Assembly: GCA_037576195.1 (NCBI GenBank)
Contig: CM075102.1
Span: forward strand, 39,676,745-39,740,744
Source of the DNA: Phytoseiulus persimilis
Taxonomy: Eukaryota > Arthropoda > Arachnida > Mesostigmata > Phytoseiidae
DNA length: 64,000 nt
Direction: 5' to 3'
Part shown: positions 27,825 to 40,442 of the stretch, piece by piece
Layout: each line of letters starts with the position of its first letter
How positions within the stretch are numbered: the stretch's first letter is position 1
Program-made: the position numbers and the translations under genes
The notes under the pieces: model-generated
The model's input: the letters and a program-made list of their open reading frames with translations, nothing else
Told to the model about the DNA's origin: nothing
The model's database searches: none

Positions 27825-27859
27825 CTGCAAAGGGAAGAACATTATCTCGTTATCATTAG
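27825..27859 (-). other. Acceptor-like signal on the - strand
   Basis: Read on the - strand: CTAAT (27859-27855), then tract GTTCTTCCCTTTGCAG ending at 27825, then GTGATT. Branch-to-AG distance is 31 bases. It is a strong 3' splice site by eye. The frame-0 continuation stops after 18 codons and I find no matching donor, so a nested antisense exon is possible but unproven. Confidence 0.22.
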
Positions 27860-27979
27860 TTATCTCATAGTGCAACGTTCACACAACCGCCAGTGGCGAA
27901 GACTTCGATTCCGCAAGCTTGATCATGTGCAGTGATTCTCGGTGATTCATGGAAGGAAAGGTCATGCCGAGCTCGGGAA

Positions 27980-27995
27980 CCCCGTGTCGACGGGG
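27980..27995. other. Tight GC hairpin
   Basis: CCCCGT and ACGGGG form a 6-bp stem around a GTCG loop. Isolated, with no other clue to function. Confidence 0.35.
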
Positions 27996-28465
27996 GCCTT
28001 TTCACAGGTCGAGGAAGGAATCGAATCCGAATGGGAAAGTAGTCGAGCATCACGAGCCCGCCCCAGGAGAGGCTAAAAAGAAAACACCGGGCAGTCTAGT
28101 AGGAGCAACTCGATTTAGGTAGTTCACGAATAGGCAAACGAGTTCCTACGGCTCCCATTGCGCATCCAGCGATGGATAAACTCCTCTCGTGTCCTGAGCT
28201 GCTTCCGACATCGATGAGTGTGCCGACGGTAGCTGTCGCGGCGAGCGGTGATCGTTGTCGCGGCAGTCGGAACGCTACGTGAGATCCAGATGTGCAGCGC
28301 TAAGTATAGTTGTTGAGTTCCTCTTTTGTGTGAGAAAGCACATCCATCCAACGGCCATCAGTTCACCGGCTCCGGCGAAAAAATATGACTCCATATCCTA
28401 CCTCGATCGGTGTTTTCTGACGACGAGTCTGCCTCGGGCGTGGGCAGCGACGTCAACAAGTTGAC

Positions 28466-28475
28466 AAAAAAAAAA
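28466..28475 (+). repeat. A10 homopolymer
   Basis: Ten A in a row with no poly(A)-retroposon hallmarks such as target-site duplication. Confidence 0.9.
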
Positions 28476-29078
28476 GAGACTAGCGCAACCGAAAGGGACA
28501 CCTGATACGCCAGTCGATCGTGAGTTCAGCTTGATCGGATAGACGGCAAGATGAGATGACGGAAAAGCAGCGTGACACACTCAGACCCGGAACCCGAAGC
28601 CTTCTAATTGGAACTCCATCACAAGTTGTAACACCGTGAAATACGAGTACGCCCCCTGACGACTGTACGTTGTAGATCGAGGACGGATCTTCGCCTGGTG
28701 TTTCGCTCGGGGTTCCGGCCTTCGGAGCGACCGAACGACTGAAGAAATATCAACGAGATCATAACTCAGCGCATAACTCGGCCCCGGAGTTGTTGCGGCG
28801 ATGAGAAATTAGGATTTGATGCCCGAGGAATCTGAGACCCATCGACAAAAACTGTCATCGAATGGCCCCAAGCTCCCTGAAATTCACGTAGTGGGGTTGA
28901 CGTGACGTCAGGGAGACTCGAATAAGGGAATCACGTTTATTTGTGCTAAATTACAACAGTTCCGCTGCATACCAGCTTAATTATCTCCTCGGATGAGAGT
29001 TAGGTCGCGAAGCTTCCAAACAGCGTTTTCCACAGGGGTCTCGCCCGATCACGAGAGTCGGCTCCGCTACGTCCAGTA

Positions 29079-29101
29079 TTAACGTCTGCTTTTTGTTCCA
29101 G
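29079..29101 (+). other. Acceptor-like signal
   Basis: TTAAC (29079-29083), tract TCTGCTTTTTGTTCC, AG at 29100-29101, then GTTCGT, which is not a useful donor. Branch-to-AG distance is 19 bases. All three frames after it meet stops within about 20 codons, so a coding exon is unlikely. It may be a decoy or a decayed ratchet point. Confidence 0.22.
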
Positions 29102-30295
29102 GTTCGTATGCTCTATCTCCCTCCTCCCCTGTCTGCAAAAGAATAATTGAGTGTCGTCTTGCTTGACGATCCCGCCCACTGGAACACTGAACCCGAAGGT
29201 CAAGGTGATCCCAAGGCAGAAAGAACAACATTGCATAACAATGATCGGTCTGAGTGTTGTTGCGGTGGCTTTCCGAACGAGTGATTTCGATGTGCCAAGA
29301 TTTCCCCCAGACGAAGGGTGGTGGCTATCTGTCTTTGTTTCCTCGAAGAGTTCGTTGTACACGAGACGGGGACGAAGACGACGCAAGCGGGCAACCGTTT
29401 GACCGACCGAATGGCCGAATGGAAGCTTGACGCCCTGGCGTCACGCGACTCGGACAACCTGCGAACGGACTAGCGCATACGCACGCCTTTCTAATGAAAC
29501 ACGACGCAGGAATGCTGGATGTGGAACAAAACCGCTGGGAATCATCGTTGAATGAACATGCATTCCGAAGCGTGATAAAGGAAGAGTGAAGACACCAAGT
29601 CGGCATTGTTCGTGGCGAAACGGTGAGGATCGCTTCGTCCGAGCCGAACTGAATGAGTTCAAGCTTCGAAAGTTTGAAAGATGTCGCAATCCAGCACAAC
29701 ACCATGAATTCCGCATCGGCCGGTTCCTTTCATGCGGCGATCCATGCATTTTCGGCGGCGGCGAGTTCGGTGTAGACTCGGACACGGAAGGCGGGCCGTT
29801 TACGGAATCGCGGAAGGTGGTAATGAAGAGCTACGAGAGCTGGTGTACACAGTCATAAAAGCTGCTGTTGCGCAGCCGCAGGGAACGATGCCGGAGAGTG
29901 AAACGCAATATTATCCACCGGAGCTATCCCGGACAGCATGCATCTGTCAGCCACCCGGTTTTGGACTGGTAACCGGTGGCTCGGATACGAATGAGTGGCC
30001 GCTCCGACGTTTGTCATAACTGTGGTTGAGCTTCGTAACTTATCGGGTGGAAGATAGCGCGAGATAAAACCAGAGAATCAGAGAAAGCTGAGCTGGATTC
30101 CGTTACTCGGACATGACTTATCCATCGGGCGATCAGAAGCGGACCAGTCATAAAGTCGGATTGTTTTGATATTCAGTCCGAAGCTCGATCCGTTCACGAT
30201 AAGCTTTTACAATCGTCATCTCGCCTAGCACAACGGTAGTGCCGTCGGACATTTCCGCGCGCCGTGCACGTCTTTGTTGGCCCCACCGAATGTTG

Positions 30296-30425
30296 TTTTA
30301 TAAATCTGATGAAAACCGATCATGTATGTGACACATGATCGAGTACATGTGATCATATACGATGATGATGAATATGACATGAATTTGAATATGTATGTAT
30401 AAAAATGTTGAATATATCCGGCCCC
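30296..30425. other. AT-rich patch with interleaved palindromes
   Basis: This patch is clearly more AT-rich than its surroundings. GATCATGT (30318-30325) and ACATGATC (30333-30340) make an 8-bp stem with a 7-base loop, and a further GATCAT follows at 30351. ATG, GAT and TAT words recur to the right. A weak coding alternative on the - strand (30225-30491, starting at a true ATG) has no recognisable domain. Confidence 0.45.
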
Positions 30426-33308
30426 GCCCAGATGCATGCCCGCTCGCGTGCAATCCCGGAGTTCCGATAGCACCAAGTCTATATATTTCATGAGTGGGCT
30501 TCTACAACCTCATGTATGCTGCAGCCGCTTGTTCGCGCTGGAAGTACATTCATGCTCTTATTCGAGTAGATTCGTTCGTTCTTGTGTCCAGCTCAGCCTC
30601 CTGGACTAATTTTTTCTCTTGAGACAAGTACAATCTCTTTATTCCACAGAGATTGATACCCTGCTTCGAGTCGTCACTCCTGTGGAGATCTGCAAGTGGG
30701 CTTGTCTGGCGACGGTGTCCGAGAAGAAAATAAGAGACAGAATGTACATTTCAAACTAGTCTCCCGGATCGTCGACGTGGATCTGAATAAAGCTGTCAAA
30801 TACGCGTTTGCCGAAGTGATAGACAGCTTCCCTTGTTGCTCGGCTCGAGTCTTATGCCGCTGCGTGAAGAGGTATTGCAGTACGGAACTGATTGACATGG
30901 CGCTAGATGTATTCGTAGCATTGTTCAGGGCTCACAGAACTTTTCCAAACGACGCGCAGAGATTCGCCAAGAGAACGTGGGCTTCCGTTCGGATGGGACC
31001 GGATATTCGGCATAGACAGACGACCGTGAGATTTCGGAGGAATACTTCGAGAGTGAGCGACATTCAGGGAAGAGGCTCTACAATCACAAAGCTGTAAATA
31101 TAAATATCCATTGGTTGGCGCTCGTTTGCGCTGCGACATCTTCAAATGAGGTTTGCGACGCCGACTCGCTCTATTTGACAATGACGCTTACATTCTGCTG
31201 GGAAACCTCTACTTAGCCGAGCAGCACTAGCCCGTATCGGAACTGCGCCAGTCAGCCGAACTACTGCGGATCTAGTTCGGCCAGCGGTCCCTCACGGCTC
31301 CACATACTTTGAAGCTTCCTTATTGACGGGTGGATTGAGTTTTGAGACAGTTGTTGGTCAGCGGCTTGCTGATGACGTGCAACGTATTGGCGCCCGACCG
31401 ACGCAGTGGCTGTTGCAGAAGAAGCGAATAATCACTTGCGGAATCGATCGATCCGTCCGTCTGACCGGCTGTCGAGCCAAAATAAGCCAATCGCCTTGAT
31501 TCCCCACGTCTGATCAGCCATAACAAGACACCGGCGACCCGAGTGGAAGTCGAGCCCGGGGTCCACTCAGCTGCGAGGAGACGAATCTCTTCTGGCGGCC
31601 ACTCACGGATTCGCTATTATGGGTAGGTGCTTCTACGATCGAGGGCTGCGGTCGTTCAAGATAAACAACTTAAGTTGGACGCGGAGAGAGACAGTCCCGT
31701 GATCGAGTCCCCTCCTTCCAGTTGCCAGCTCGACACCTCGGACGGATTCATTGGTTATTCCTTGATTCATTCGGGATTCGCTCTGGCGTTTGATTTCGCA
31801 GTTTCCCAGATGGGCTTTCGTGTTTCTGGACCGGCGCACCGTTTTGGATCGATTCGATTCTCACTATAGCTGACGTGCGGTGAAATCTTTGCGCCACACC
31901 CTGACTCCGACGCGGGTTTGGCTGCCAACAGAGAGGAAAACCATCCCTGACCCGCCGATCATCGATTTTTTGAAAATTCCATCCCGGAACGGATGTTTTG
32001 CTGGAAGATCATAATTTTCGGAACCGGGCTCGCAGTCTGTCATGCCACGGTTCCCACGAGCTTTCGATTTTTAGTGCTGGTCTTGTGTTTTCCCCTCCAT
32101 AAACACAGCTCAGAATATTCGGAGCTTTCTCCATGATCGTCCTCTTCTCGATTCTCCTCGCGTCGGAAGTTCCCGAAACACACACTCTTAGAACGTTATT
32201 ATGTGACTCCGGTGCTTATAGCAGCCACGAGGGTCGCAAACCCCTGAACCTCGTTCTGGGCCGGAATTCAAGGCCACCGTTGTTGCGATTCTTGTCAGCC
32301 GGTGTTCTGACGGAGGACCCGTCCGATAAAATCTCGCGTTTGGCATAAGTGCGGCGTCACGATGCATGCTATTAACGAGATTAGAGATTCAAACTAAACG
32401 GCGATCGGTTCGATCTAATCGAGAACTCAGTGGGCTACGATGCTGGCCACAGATAAACACGGCTTGCAATTGGGTTAGTGAGCCACGTTCCGCGAGCCAT
32501 GTGAGGATCCGCGTCCTGCATCATGTCATGTAACCATTGACCTCACATGGAGGTCTCTGGGTCAGTTGGCGGCTTCAGTTTGGAGCAACTCAAAAGTGAT
32601 CGCCTTGAGCCATCAGACATTAGCTCAACTCAGGTATTCGGACGATTACGACTGGATCGATCGATTGATTGGAGCAGTCCAACGTTCCCGTGGCGACCGA
32701 TAGAGCGCCTTGATATTCGCGGCGAGGCTCTTCGAGGGAGAGAAAAACGAAGTTTCGGAGGACCGTAACGACCTCTGATGAGATGTCTATGCGGTGTTTT
32801 GGTTGCCGGACATCCAAATGCTTCCCTCGCGCACCCGAGAGCCTTGAGCTCGAGGATGACAGAGGAGCCTTGTCAATGTGAGTGGGTCAAGTTGGTCGTC
32901 TGCAGGCAGTAATCAGTAGGCTGAGTATTTATTTTATTCATCGCAGAACAAGCCAAAAAGTGGTGTTGAGGAGGAGGGAGAGGAGAAGAAGACGTCCCCC
33001 GACTCCGACCTAGTGACAACTTCGGCTCGGAGCACTTCAGTTTGGTTATCGCGGGCTGGCCGAGCGCTAACAACCAAACTCGAAGAACTGAATGCATCGA
33101 ATATTCAGCAAGGTCTGATTCTCGTGTGTGTTTAGTGGCTGGAAATCGAGGTCATTGAAAAAGTTGCCACGCCTGAACAAACGCATCAGGGATTGCAGAA
33201 CCAATATTCGTAACTCGACTCTTAGCTGGGTTTGACTTAACGCCGGACCTCGAAAGAGAGATCGTCCAGCGATTTCCACTCATCAGCCGATGGATGAGCT
33301 CCGCATCG

Positions 33309-33329
33309 TGAGATCAGGATAAGATCTCA
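33309..33329. other. Short inverted repeat
   Basis: TGAGATC and GATCTCA, 7 bp with a 7-base loop. Expected by chance a number of times in 64 kb. Confidence 0.25.
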
Positions 33330-33668
33330 GTAGCTTTCCACAGCCCTCGGAAGCATTCAGATTGTGACCTCGGAATGCCTCAGGAACCGGGCCTGGGAGC
33401 TCCCGTGACATCGCGGGAAAATGGCGATGCTAGTGGCTGAATCGATGTCCGCGGTTTCGCGATTTCGGACAGCGGCCAATTCGAACACTCTCCGGGAAGT
33501 CGCAGCTTGCAACGTTCCGAGATTTTTAGTATCGCATTGAAAAGCTATCGGTCAACTTGGGTTCCGCCTCATCGGAAGAGTTCTGACTCTTCAAACCTTA
33601 CCCTGGATATCTTCTTCACTCGCGGTTTCTACGGCCGTTTCCGCGCAGCCTGGAAGCAGGCGAACCTT

Positions 33669-33699
33669 ATGATGATCATGATGAATATGATGATGATTG
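33669..33699 (+). repeat. Degenerate ATG triplet repeat
   Basis: ATGATG words with single-base changes over about 31 bases. In one + frame this would read as a Met-rich run, with no other coding support. Confidence 0.6.
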
Positions 33700-34424
33700 A
33701 AGCCAAGAAAAGCCGAACGACTCGGTGCTAGGGTTCACCCCCCATAGTGAAAACAAACCTTTTTGATTTATTGGCTGGCAGCATCCGCTGCTTTTCCTCT
33801 CCCCATCTGTGCCCGAGCGGCCAGGTAGCCGAGAAGCGCAGCGAGGGTCTTGCTCACTCCTCTTTCACGAAACACCCCACGCATGAGAACCAGCAGAACG
33901 ATCCGAATGAGGGTCCAAAGGGGGGAGGCAAACGGGATTCTCTTTAAAAACTTATTTCCATACATCAACAATATGAAATGATTCCCCGCCGATATGACCC
34001 GGTCTGAGAGCCCTGCACGGGTCGTTTTGCTCGAGCGGTCCGCTGCGATCAGTGCACCGGCTCGATGGCATCGGTACAGCTCGAACGAGGACAGTCGATG
34101 AATTTATGGTCACTGTCATATTGCGAGCATCTGCTGTGCAATACAAACTCGACTATCGCAAGGGGGTAAACACTAATGGGTCCTGCGAGCAAAAACTGTA
34201 ATATCGTCTACGAGAGGAGGCTGGAGGAGGTTTGATGTGAGACAAATGCAGCGGGAATAAGGAACCGCATGCGAAAACGGACAGATGCCAGCTATGTTGT
34301 CACACTCGGAGTTTATAGCACTTGATCCTCGATTGGTAAATTACGTTTCCACCTCTCTGCATCACTAGACTATATTGGATTCTCACTCTGACATACGAAT
34401 CTACTCCACGATTGCTAGGCCGTT

Positions 34425-34468
34425 CTAACCTCCATCCACCTCCAATAGTCTTCCTCTACACAGGTATA
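34425..34468 (+). other. Strong acceptor-like signal with weak donor (possible degenerate ratchet point)
   Basis: A perfect CTAAC (34425-34429) is followed by a long C/T-rich tract ending CTTCCTCTACACAG at 34462, then GTATAA. Branch-to-AG distance is 34 bases. The acceptor half equals the four ratchet points, but the donor half lacks the G at +5. It could start a real exon: one frame stays open to a stop at 34670-34672. It falls inside the largest gap between ratchet points. Confidence 0.3.
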
Positions 34469-37400
34469 AAGCGAGTCCAAAGGGCACGAGCTCGGAAGGG
34501 GATCCTCGAAACTGACCAGTCTTATCAGTGCCTGTCGCGCTGTGTTAACCCAGGGCTTTGTGGAGGATCGCCGCGGGAAATTCCGTCGATCTTTGCGAAT
34601 CGGTGCTCAAGGATGGATTTCGCACGGTGCTGGCCGATATTCTTTGTGGTATTTCCGAATATCGACTCATAGAAAGTTCAGAGGGAAATTCGGGCTTTGG
34701 TCCTCATGGATCCCAATCCGAATCTCGCAGTGAAAATCAGGGATTCTCTTCAAAGAAGACTCCGATGCGGGAAGACTCGGTAATCGCGTTGGAAGGCGAG
34801 CAACCCACTTGGCCGCCCACTCCACGTATTGGGGAGAACCAGAAAAACGGGAGATCGAATCCGTGAAACTCTTACCCCAGGCCATGCGTGCCAGCGGAAA
34901 TTCGAAGCGGAATCAATGGGGTTCCGCGATGCTCGCTCACTCCATATGCGGTTTTTTGCACCTCTTCTGCGAGCGAACGATGACTCTCAAACATTTCCAC
35001 AGACCTTTCGGTGATTTTACCTCCCTCCGACTCCTCCCTCCCCCGCCCCCCATTTGAAGGAATCGGCGTCTCGAGAGAAGTTGGCGTCCTCCATGGACTG
35101 CGTGCCTCACTCGAGAGAATCGGACTTTCCCGAGGCTTGAGTGAGTTAGTGAGTGGCCATCAACGTTGTGTGTGCTCACAAAGAGTGCCGTTGGAGTTCT
35201 CACTATGGGACAAGGTTGTGGAGTGCGAAAAAACTTTATTTATAAGCCATTAAGGAAAACCGGATTGAGTGAAGTCAGCCGGAAGAAGCTTCGTGAAACT
35301 CCGCGAGTCCGCTGGTCGCCTGCGCGCTCGACTGATCGACCGTTGTGGGAGTTGCCGCATTCTGTGTTGATATCCGAAAAGTGGCTTCGGAACACAGTTA
35401 ACCAAGCGGCCACCCGCCCGCTCGACCGACTAGATGGCGGGGAATCAGTCAGGTCGGCGAGTGAAAGTCGACACTTTTGATTGACTTCTTTATAACTATG
35501 TCCTGCATCCCCTCCTATCGTGGCTGTCCCACTCAAGTCAAGCTGAACAAAGTTTAAGCTTCGAGCGAAACGTGACTCGTCGCTCCGAAAAACGTGTCAA
35601 GACCATAAATTGTGGGCTGAGCTGTAAAATCCTCGTTTCCAATCAGGAGTCGGTCTATCAGTCGTTTTACCCGTCCAGCTATCGCTCTATGGGCTCGTAC
35701 GCTCGTTCGTACACACGAGCCTCGCGCGGATCATCGCACCGGGTGCTTGTGGGCCATTCAGCTACTTTGCTGCGTCTTGTTTACGAACAGCTCGCTCTAC
35801 GGCCCAAGTGAATGTTTGATCAAGCAAGCGAATCGAACCTAAAATGAAGTTGAACTCCTGACACTGAACCTCAAGGGACCGCTGGAGCTCATCCGCGCTC
35901 CGGCGGCTCCTTAGAGCTTCCTCGGTGAGCTGCAGTCGGCTTCCTCGATTCGAGAGTAGTGCTCGATCACTCCCTCCATTGGTCCCGTTGAACCCCCCAG
36001 CAATCAATAGGCGACCGAATTCGGCGAATCACACATTTGCATACGTTCACAGTATGCTCATGCAGTCGCTCTCCTCCTCCCGTTTCTCCTCACTTCGCAC
36101 TATCTGCCTGTGCGAATGTATCATCTATCCATTGGATACTGGCCGGCGCGAAGCCTGCTCGGTTGTCGCGCGGTCGCTCGGGAGGTCAGATCACTTTCAC
36201 GCGGCTCGGCAAACATCTCATATTGTTTCGGCCTCTCGCCGGCAGATGCGTCTCGACCACCGTGTCGATTCATTTCTCTTCCGAAAACACGGGAATGAAT
36301 TTCGTCAATTCCGCGTAGCCGACCCCTCGATCCCACCAGGCTTCCCTTCATGACTCCGTTCGTTCGATTTTGTTTAGATAGAACTCTTCCCGTCCCAATC
36401 CTGGCCATAAGATGTTCCCGAAATGTACATTTAGGTCCTGAGCCCCAAACTAGAACGCGCAGGACTCTCGCGAACCCGGGAGACTCGGTAATGGCTGCGG
36501 TGATTTGCAGAAGATCGCCCGGAGGAACAACCGACCGTGTCGCAGCCTCAAGCCTTCCCGTTGGGATTTTTTTTCGTTGAGTTTTGAGCTACCGCAACTA
36601 GTACTATCATCGTCGCGACCACCGGCGTCCTGCTGGGCGAGTGGTCCCGTCCCTGGATAACCCCATCCGCTAACAGGCTTGCGAAGAAAAAATCACGAAA
36701 ACACTTTGACTCGGCAGACTCGGGACGAGCGCGGGGCCGACGGAGGCTTCTCCGTGATGTAGTTGTTCACTGACAACGACCATGAAGATCTCGTCGAAAA
36801 CCACCAAGTACCTTGCAATCGTTTATCAATGTTGCGAAATTCGATGCGCCCAGTCCAATCCGACCGTGAACCGGTTTCCTTCATGATCGTTCTTCTTAAT
36901 CGTCTCTGTCACCGCCAGATCCGATCTCGATCCTTTCCTCCACACACCCTTCTCTGCTTCCTCATCCTAACGCCGGTCGCGAGAGGATCAAGCGGGCCCA
37001 GTCGGCATCGTCTGCTCTGAGGCCAAACGGGACAATTTGTGAGAGATGATTTCTCTCAATTTTTCAACGCTCGCAAGTGTCATCAGAAGTTAACGGCCCG
37101 CGCGGCTGCAGAGCGCGTCTTCGCCTACGAACATGGGAGTTTCGTAATGATTCCCGTTCTACCGGAGGAATCCTGCTCATCATCTGAAGTATGATGATAC
37201 GAAAGAGCCCCGGTCATCAATCACGATGAGCGGCTAAGTCTCACTTTCGAGGACTTGAATGGCCGCTCTCCCCACGTGCAAGGCGAGCAAGCAAATCAAA
37301 TCCCTGAACCCGAAATTCGAGAGCGATGCGGATGCTGTTTGTTGCTCGCAATCGTAGGAGGCGGGGGGATCCGCAGGTTTGAAATCTGTGAAATGTGGCA

Positions 37401-40400
37401 CTCCGACATAACACCCCTTGATTCGTTGCGGTCGCGCAGGACCTCAGAGCCTTAGCTACCTTCCGCCTTCGCTCAAATGAAATGTTTGTTGATATTTTGC
37501 CGCAATCACTGCGCAACAGAACCGGTTACAGAATTCGTCGACTTCCCATCGGTTTGGCTCGAGGGCCACCGTTTCGAGAATGCGGGGGTGCAAGATAAGT
37601 CCTGATTTATGCGTCCAACTGCCACATCGAAATCTCGAGGATCCCGAAACCGTGGAAATCTAATCTCAGCGCTCTGAATGGGATTTTTTTGGGAGCATCC
37701 TCCAGAACCATCATTCATTGTTCAGGCGGGAGCGGGGATTTTCTTGGAGCCTTCTGCGCCATTTCAGTTCCTGAGTGCACCCTTCGCGCGGCGCTGGAGG
37801 AGCTGTGCGAATTCGGCTAATTCCAAGTCATGAGCGAATCCGGTGACCAGTGTTCGTTTCTTCTGCGGTCGCGGAACAGATGACATCGTCGCCGGTGCCC
37901 TGTCGGAACAGGCGAAAGTTCGGATTCGAACCACTCGAGGCGCTGCGGGCGCCTGGGCCCTCTCCTCTTTGCTAACCGGCTCCCCACACTGTCAGAGAAG
38001 TTCTCTTCGCGCGCTGGTGTCAAACGTTGCGGACTCTCAAAGCTCTCGGCGACTATCCTTGAAGCACAGATAGTCGACTGGAAGAGCTACGACAATCACA
38101 GTGAGCCCGGGAGGTGTTGACCACGTGAATCTGAGTGCCCGTGTCCTGGAAGTTGCCCCGCCCTCATGAACAGTGCTCGAAATCGCTTTGGATAGAAGTG
38201 ATGTTCTGCAGCATTCAGCAAAAACGAGGATAGTCGCGCGCGCCCACATCATGTTGATCTGTGTGTCTGGATACATATCGGATTTTAGCACTGCGGGCAC
38301 GCCGACCGTTCAGGCGGCTCCTGCGAACGCCGACCCAGAAGAAGAAAGGTACGAGGCCCAAGTTTGAATTTCCAGCGCCACGATTCCACCGGCGGGAGAG
38401 CCAGCCGTGCGCAGACTCGGTTAACTCGGAGAGCGCGCCACCTGTCGCTAAATCAGGACGATCATTGCGTACGATTCGTCGAGCGTCGTTTCCTCTCACT
38501 TCGATGTCCTCCATGGTCGTGGTTGTAAGCGCCGCCGCTGTGTTGGACTTGCGTCCCGACTCGAAGCGGCGGTCCGAGCCTTGTCCCTCAGTTGTCGTAT
38601 CATGTCAAAGTGTCCATATCACATGATCGCGGAGCGGCCAGACATGGGTGGCTCCGGTTGTTCACTTCGTCCTGACCGTTGATGCCGCGCGCAGCGGTTG
38701 AGGTCCGGTGGCTTTTCTTTCTGATGTTCCTCGATTCTGACATCATCGCAGTGTGAGTTGTCCGGCCGTGTTCCGATCGTCTCCATCGACAGAGAGCTGA
38801 AGAGGCGACAAACGCTTGGACCTGAAAATGGAAAATTAAAGGCGACGGGATCCCGAAACTCGCTGAAATTGACTTTGACTCACGGAATGGTCTAATTGCT
38901 ACCTTCCGAAGTACTTAAACGAGGAGCTCCCATCGTACGTTCCTCGTGTGGCTCTGCCAGGGGCGTGAATGATGGTGTTTTTGTTGTCGCTCCTTGAATT
39001 TGAAGCTCAGTCAGGTCGGCAGTCGCCTTGAAACTGCAACGCTCGTCGTCGGCGTTTTAAAATCCCGACGGTCCATCCAGTGCACGATAGGGCATCTTCC
39101 AGTCGGCTCGACCGGTGGACTTCAGTCTGACTGCCAGACATCGCTGTGAGCCCCAAGACGTCGGGGTCCGTGAACCTGTGGGAAACTCTCACGAAAGAGA
39201 GATGCCCCGCAAACGGGCTGTTCCTCAGGACAGATGGGCATTGGCACCGTTCTGTCAAGTAACCGGCGGCCTTCATCGCGCTGGAAGCGGCGTCGAGGCA
39301 TCGATACTCGGCGAATCAAAAGTCCCTCGGAAAACTCAAGATCAAAAATCAATCGCTCTCGTTTCCAACGATTTCCGAAAGCTCTCTCCCGGTCGCCCTG
39401 GCGGGAAGAAACGCAATTAGTGCCGAACGGCTCGTTTGGATCGCCGGTTTCTCGCCGGGGAATAATAAGCGAATGAACTTCTGAAGCAAGATTGTGAAGT
39501 AGCCGCTGGCGCGCCTAAAAACAGAGACGACCACAGCGACGGCGCACCTTACGGAGACCTGGCCTACAAAAACCACACGCTGCGACCAGATGAGTTGCGA
39601 TTGGCTCGGACCACTTACGTCGGCGAAAACCACCAGTTGGCGCGGAGCCGGACAAGCTGACGAATTGGGCGAGTCAATTGAGGAGGGGAGCGGGGAACAG
39701 GCGACAGATGTCGATGGAGATCGTTCTTCTCAAAGGAATAATTTTTGCGAGAGTGAAGCCAGACTTTGCCCGGCGGCCGCATCTTCCAACGTCTGGGTTC
39801 CGACTGCGGTCCGATATTCCTGTCGGTTGTCGCGTTATCTACTCCGGCTCCCCCCGTACGATTGGAGTTCATCGACTGCGGGCTCTTCCCCGAGGCGACG
39901 AGTTCCAGTCTGCCTGTTCCGTTCTATTCGAACCTTGAGCATGACATTCACTGCGGCGGAGAGCCGGAGGATGTTAAATTCCGAATCTGCAAACGATGGA
40001 CTTTTCGTTTATTAGCTCAGTCCGGGCTGACTCGTGGAACCCGCGACCGTTTTCTCCTGGCGGTGGGCGAAACGGGAAATAATTCTCGAGCGGCTGGCCT
40101 CGGAGCGAGCAACGCATCTCGATGCGGCGAAGCAAGCTGGCGGGAAAAACAAATCCGCCCGAAACACGACAACAGCATAACGGTCGCGAGGGTTTCGTCA
40201 AGATGCTTCCGCCGAAAAGACGGGGAATCATTCTCTGACGCAACGAGTCAACCTTTGGTGAGGGGGAGTGTTTCACCCAGTGCATCAATCATCAGCGCAT
40301 ACCCATCGATGTATTGCATCCAGGCGTGAAATGTTTTCAGAAGCGGAACGGGAAGGAGAAACACCGGGAGGACCCGCGGGGATGTCTTCGCTGGTGGAGC

Positions 40401-40419
40401 TTCATCAGACCAGACAGAC

Positions 40420-40442
40420 GGCCGGCCGGCCGGCCGGCCGGG
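40420..40442. repeat. (GGCC)5 tract
   Basis: Five perfect GGCC units followed by GGG, a self-complementary tetranucleotide repeat in a locally GC-rich region. It can fold on itself on either strand. Confidence 0.9.

Noticed and set aside
30229..30252. D-arm-like GCAC-loop-GTGC with AACGGTA loop (+)
   Set aside because: The anticodon arm fails to pair and has no T at position 33, and there is no B box downstream.
37924..37936. Perfect B-box word on the - strand (GGTTCGAATCC)
   Set aside because: The flanking bases do not form a T stem and no A box lies at a suitable distance.
39766..40329. Longest open frame, 187 codons (+), and similar ones at 19268-19810 (+), 8910-9458 (-) and 581-1117 (-)
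   Set aside because: With stops at about 4.4% of codons, one or two frames of this length are expected by chance in 64 kb and six frames. None shows a known domain, and overlapping frames on both strands are equally open.
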